Positions 61,691-64,000 of a stretch of DNA of 64,000 bases are shown one piece after another. The stretch lies in contig CBDDKO010000001.1 in assembly GCA_965230275.1 (NCBI GenBank), positions 62,001-126,000 of the forward strand, read 5' to 3'. A program made the translations under genes and the position numbers. How positions within the stretch are numbered: position 1 is the stretch's first letter; each line of letters begins with the position of its first letter. The notes beneath the pieces were generated by a model. The model saw only the letters and a program-made list of their open reading frames with translations, made no database searches and was not told where the DNA came from. Source of the DNA: JAJRRS01 sp965230275 (lineage in GTDB: Bacteria > Planctomycetota > Phycisphaerae > Phycisphaerales > Phycisphaeraceae).

Positions 61691-61832
61691 CGTCTACTCC
61701 TTGACCGGCTCAACGCCTGATTGCGGTTCCGTCCGCGGCGTGATGTGATCGTATTGTGGTACTGCTATCGGAGGTTGTGAGAAACGACTTCGGGCCGCCC
61801 CAGCCGCTGGGTGACTGACAAGATCCCCCCGC

Positions 61833-62072
61833 TTACGAATCGGGCACACTGTCTTCGGGTATCGGGTGTTGCTGTTTGTACTGGTGGATGTGATCGAGCA
61901 CGGCCCACTGCGCGACGATACCGACGACGTAGCCGATGCACCAACACAGGACCATGACACAGATCGCGCGGAAGATGATGGTGGGAGCGCTGTTGCCCGC
62001 GTGCATGCCGACAACGATCGCCGCGGCGAAACTGATAAGGGAGAAACAAGATGCGATGACACGGGCGGGGAT
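61833..62072 (-). CDS. Small two-helix membrane protein with non-standard start (ATC) or shorter ATG start
   Basis: On the minus strand an open frame between flhG and fliA reads two hydrophobic helices (VIASCFSLISFAAAIVVG and IIFRAICVMVLCWCIGYVVG) and a polar tail (LDHIHQYKQQHPIPEDSVPD). AAAGGAG lies 9 nt before an ATC (62072), which would be the start of a 79-residue protein; the only ATG (62006) would remove the first helix and has no ribosome site. A GTG 10 nt upstream is in another frame. A single-base error near the start could also explain the missing start. Similar small membrane proteins are often found by planctomycete flagellar sigma genes (recollection, not search). Confidence 0.5.
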   Translation of the reverse strand: MPARVIASCFSLISFAAAIVVGMHAGNSAPTIIFRAICVMVLCWCIGYVVGIVAQWAVLDHIHQYKQQHPIPEDSVPDS

Positions 62073-62207
62073 GGTAGAGCACTCCTTTGCTCGATGATCA
62101 ATCCGTTGGGCCTAATATAGCTGATCGCGCGCGTGTGTGAAGGGCAAAAACATGACCGACCTAAAAATTTTTCACGTTGACTGTCTGTCGATCAATGAGA
62201 CATTTTG

Positions 62208-63101
62208 TCATCCGACCAGCCACGATGCCATGCGACGGAAAAACCCCTGCGAGCGCGGCGTGGCTGCGTGGCGATCGATGCGGTGCGCCAGACGGTGAAG
62301 ACACATGCTTGCCGGGCTGGCCGGGTGCTCGAGCACGAAAGGCTGACGACGACGCACCGCGTGCGGCACGCGCGTATCGCTTAACACATGGCCCGCGTAC
62401 ACAGGCGACTGACGAAGGAACCGCCGACACACCCCCGCGACGCGCACGTGTACGTCGCGCGCTTCGCGCTCGTCGCGAACCTGGTTCACCAATAACCGGA
62501 CATCCAGGTCGTCGGCCTGACGGCAGGCGGTCTTGATCACCGCGTAGGCGTCGGTGATCGCCGTCGGCTCGGGGGTGGTGACCACCAGCACCTGGTCCAC
62601 TGCGACCAGGAATCCCAAGACGTTAGGGCCCACGCCCGCGCCGGTATCGATCAGGATCAGGTCGGCGTCGTGCTCCAGATCGTGCATCTGATCCATCAGC
62701 CGGGCGCGCTCAAACTCGCCCAACGCCGCCATCTGCGACAGCCCCGAGGCCCCGGCGATCAGCCTGAATCCGCCCGGCGCTTCGACCATCGCCTCCTGCA
62801 GTGAACATTGTCCAGCGACGACATGCGAGAGGTTCCGCGGGGCATTGAGGTTGCAGATCACGTCGGCGTTGGCCGTGCCCAGGTCGGCGTCCATGAGGAT
62901 CACACGCCGGCCCATCTGCGCCAGCTGGACCGCTAAATTTACACTTACACTGGTCTTGCCCACGCCGCCCTTGCCGCTGGTCACAGCCAGCGTCGTGGCG
63001 CGCAGGGCCGACGGCTGATGCACCTGGATCGGCGCAACATTCTCACGTGACCGGTCCTCGGCGACCAGTTCTCTCAGGGCTTCGGCTTGGTCAGCGATCA
63101 C
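62208..63101 (-). CDS. flhG: FlhG/MinD-type flagellar number ATPase
   Basis: A 297-residue ParA/MinD ATPase that with FlhF fixes the number and position of flagella at the pole. Deviant Walker A VTSGKGGVGKTSVSVNLA (about 36-50), switch I MDADLGTANADV, Walker B LILIDTGAGVGPNVLGF. GTG 63101 is preferred because AGGAGG lies 6 nt upstream; GTG 63119 would add six residues. It overlaps the flhF end by 11 nt, implying coupling. The C-terminus ends in an RR-rich amphipathic segment (RSQGFFRRMASWLVG), suitable for membrane binding. Confidence 0.88.
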   Translation of the reverse strand: MIADQAEALRELVAEDRSRENVAPIQVHQPSALRATTLAVTSGKGGVGKTSVSVNLAVQLAQMGRRVILMDADLGTANADVICNLNAPRNLSHVVAGQCSLQEAMVEAPGGFRLIAGASGLSQMAALGEFERARLMDQMHDLEHDADLILIDTGAGVGPNVLGFLVAVDQVLVVTTPEPTAITDAYAVIKTACRQADDLDVRLLVNQVRDEREARDVHVRVAGVCRRFLRQSPVYAGHVLSDTRVPHAVRRRQPFVLEHPASPASMCLHRLAHRIDRHAATPRSQGFFRRMASWLVG

Positions 63102-64000
63102 TTCTCCCTCCTGACTCACAACCCAGCACCAGCTCCGCCAATCGGTTCGGGCACCCCGGCTCGATCTGATGTGGCACTTCCTGCCCGGTCGTTACGTAAC
63201 TGAGACGTTTATCCGCCTTGCCTAACACGTTCAATATCACACCAAAGGTAACCGCTTCATCCAGTTTCGTAAAGATGATCCGGTCCGTATGGACACAGCT
63301 GAACCGTTCGACGGTCTCCATCAGCACCTGCTGGGAGCAGGTCGAGGAAAGCACCAGGTGCGTCTCCTGCGGCTTGGCGATCGCCAGGAACTCGGACAAT
63401 TGGCTCAGTCGATCGCCGTCCCGCTGGCTCCGGCCGGCGGTGTCGATCAATACCACGTCGTACGAGGCGCAGCGGTCCAGCGTCTTCTGCATCTCCTCGG
63501 GCTTAAGCACGACGTGAACCGGCACACCGATGATCCCCGCGTAGGTGCGGAGCTGATCGACCGCGGCGATGCGGTAGGTGTCCAGCGTGATCAGCGCGAC
63601 GTTCTTCTTCTGTTTGATCTTGAACGTGGCGGCGAGCTTGGCGATGGTCGTCGTCTTGCCCACACCGGTCGGCCCGACCAGCGCGATCGTCCGCGGACGA
63701 CCATCGCCGACAGACAAGTCTTGGCTACCCTCGGCTGGGGCATCGATAACGGCATCCGGATCGGTCGGCATGTACTCGGTGAGGAGCTTACGCACCGCAT
63801 CCTGACAGGTCCGCTCACATTGCAACTGCTCGTCGGTCAATGCCGCGCGCACCTTGCAGACAACTTCTTCCGCCAATTCACACGCCACCTCCTGTTGAAG
63901 CAGCGCCGCGTATTGCTGGCTCAGGCCCTTGGGCATCATGCTCGCCGCGGCACCCGCTTGCTGCTGATGCATCATCCGCGACACCATCTGCTTGACCGCG
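63091..64000 (-). CDS. flhF: Flagellar biosynthesis GTPase FlhF (5' end outside the window)
   Basis: The frame is open to the window edge, so the N-terminus is missing. It is an SRP-type GTPase (NG domain): helical N domain (EVACELAEEVVCKVRAALTD), G1 ALVGPTGVGKTTTIAKLA, G2/G3 ITLDTYRIAAVDQLRTYAGI and VVLIDTAGRSQRDGD, G4 IFTKLDEAVTFG. FlhF targets the first flagellar components to the pole. It overlaps flhG and forms flhF-flhG-(small membrane gene)-fliA. Confidence 0.92.
   Translation of the reverse strand, partial: AVKQMVSRMMHQQQAGAAASMMPKGLSQQYAALLQQEVACELAEEVVCKVRAALTDEQLQCERTCQDAVRKLLTEYMPTDPDAVIDAPAEGSQDLSVGDGRPRTIALVGPTGVGKTTTIAKLAATFKIKQKKNVALITLDTYRIAAVDQLRTYAGIIGVPVHVVLKPEEMQKTLDRCASYDVVLIDTAGRSQRDGDRLSQLSEFLAIAKPQETHLVLSSTCSQQVLMETVERFSCVHTDRIIFTKLDEAVTFGVILNVLGKADKRLSYVTTGQEVPHQIEPGCPNRLAELVLGCESGGRSDR

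Noticed and set aside
61765..62082. GTG-started 105-codon minus frame (MLYHPRPC...)
   Set aside because: Although close to the Shine-Dalgarno, its sequence is Arg/His-rich low complexity; the other frame gives a clean two-helix membrane protein.

Overview
The window looks like chromosomal DNA of a planctomycete, most likely of the class Phycisphaerae. This is inferred from gene content and was not tested by search. It is GC-rich. It carries PEP-CTERM proteins (one with dockerin-like repeats), a prepilin-type protein of the H-X9-DG class, a WhiG/FliA-type sigma factor next to flhF/flhG, tandem GroEL paralogues, and machinery for a two-membrane envelope (LptD, AsmA-like, Lnt, TolB-like, many lipoproteins). 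Most genes are ordinary housekeeping genes. I saw no rRNA, tRNA, CRISPR array, prophage or transposase gene.

Layout. 1-5.1 kb: a fused indolepyruvate ferredoxin oxidoreductase (minus strand, C-terminus cut by the window edge) diverges from a ketoacyl-synthase-like gene. 5.1-9.1 kb: a DUF6607-like secreted protein behind a good Fur box, a prepilin-type protein, and two PEP-CTERM proteins. 9.6-14.4 kb: methyltransferase, tmk, a zinc-ribbon/pseudopilin-like membrane protein and small anchored proteins. 14.4-25.3 kb (minus): envelope biogenesis (AsmA-like giant, SurA/PpiD-like protein, LptD, methyltransferase, TlpA-like lipoprotein), interrupted by one plus-strand tRNA-binding-domain gene. 25.4-27.2 kb: thiS-thiG followed by an AT-rich HEPN-like gene. 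27.6-34.1 kb: protein-folding cluster groEL1 (frameshifted)-groES-groEL2-[GxxExxY cassette]-dnaJ-grpE-fmdB. 34.1-45 kb: lipoproteins, a thioredoxin-fold protein, sat, an AT-rich orphan, gcvH, a degenerate amidohydrolase, an AGCS symporter with a large extra N-terminal domain, a PopT/DUF368 transporter, galE and a 43-residue membrane protein. 45-52 kb (minus): mreD, mreC, mreB, a 49-residue membrane protein, a coiled-coil anchored protein, a HEAT-repeat protein and lnt. 52-56 kb (minus): xer recombinase, two small proteins and a TolB-like protein. 56-59 kb: a GT2 glycosyltransferase and a membrane protein. 59-64 kb (minus): argS, then fliA/whiG, a small membrane protein, flhG and flhF (5' end outside the window).

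The most unusual layer lies between and just before the genes. Several families of short repeats recur. A CCCCGAT heptamer array sits directly before the start codons of thiG, lnt and argS and also inside the ketoacyl-synthase gene. A 29-bp inverted repeat lies between argS and fliA, with a relative after gcvH. Further families are a TTAGCC-like repeat, a 19-bp repeat found twice in opposite orientation, and a REP/MITE-like palindrome. A GxxExxY gene is bounded by inverted ACCACAGAG repeats that encode its own first residues. These, the groEL1 frameshift, the Fur-controlled DUF6607 gene, the enlarged AGCS transporter and the small genes (44859, 47776, 61833) are the items most worth a second look. 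I found no convincing multi-gene system of an entirely new type.
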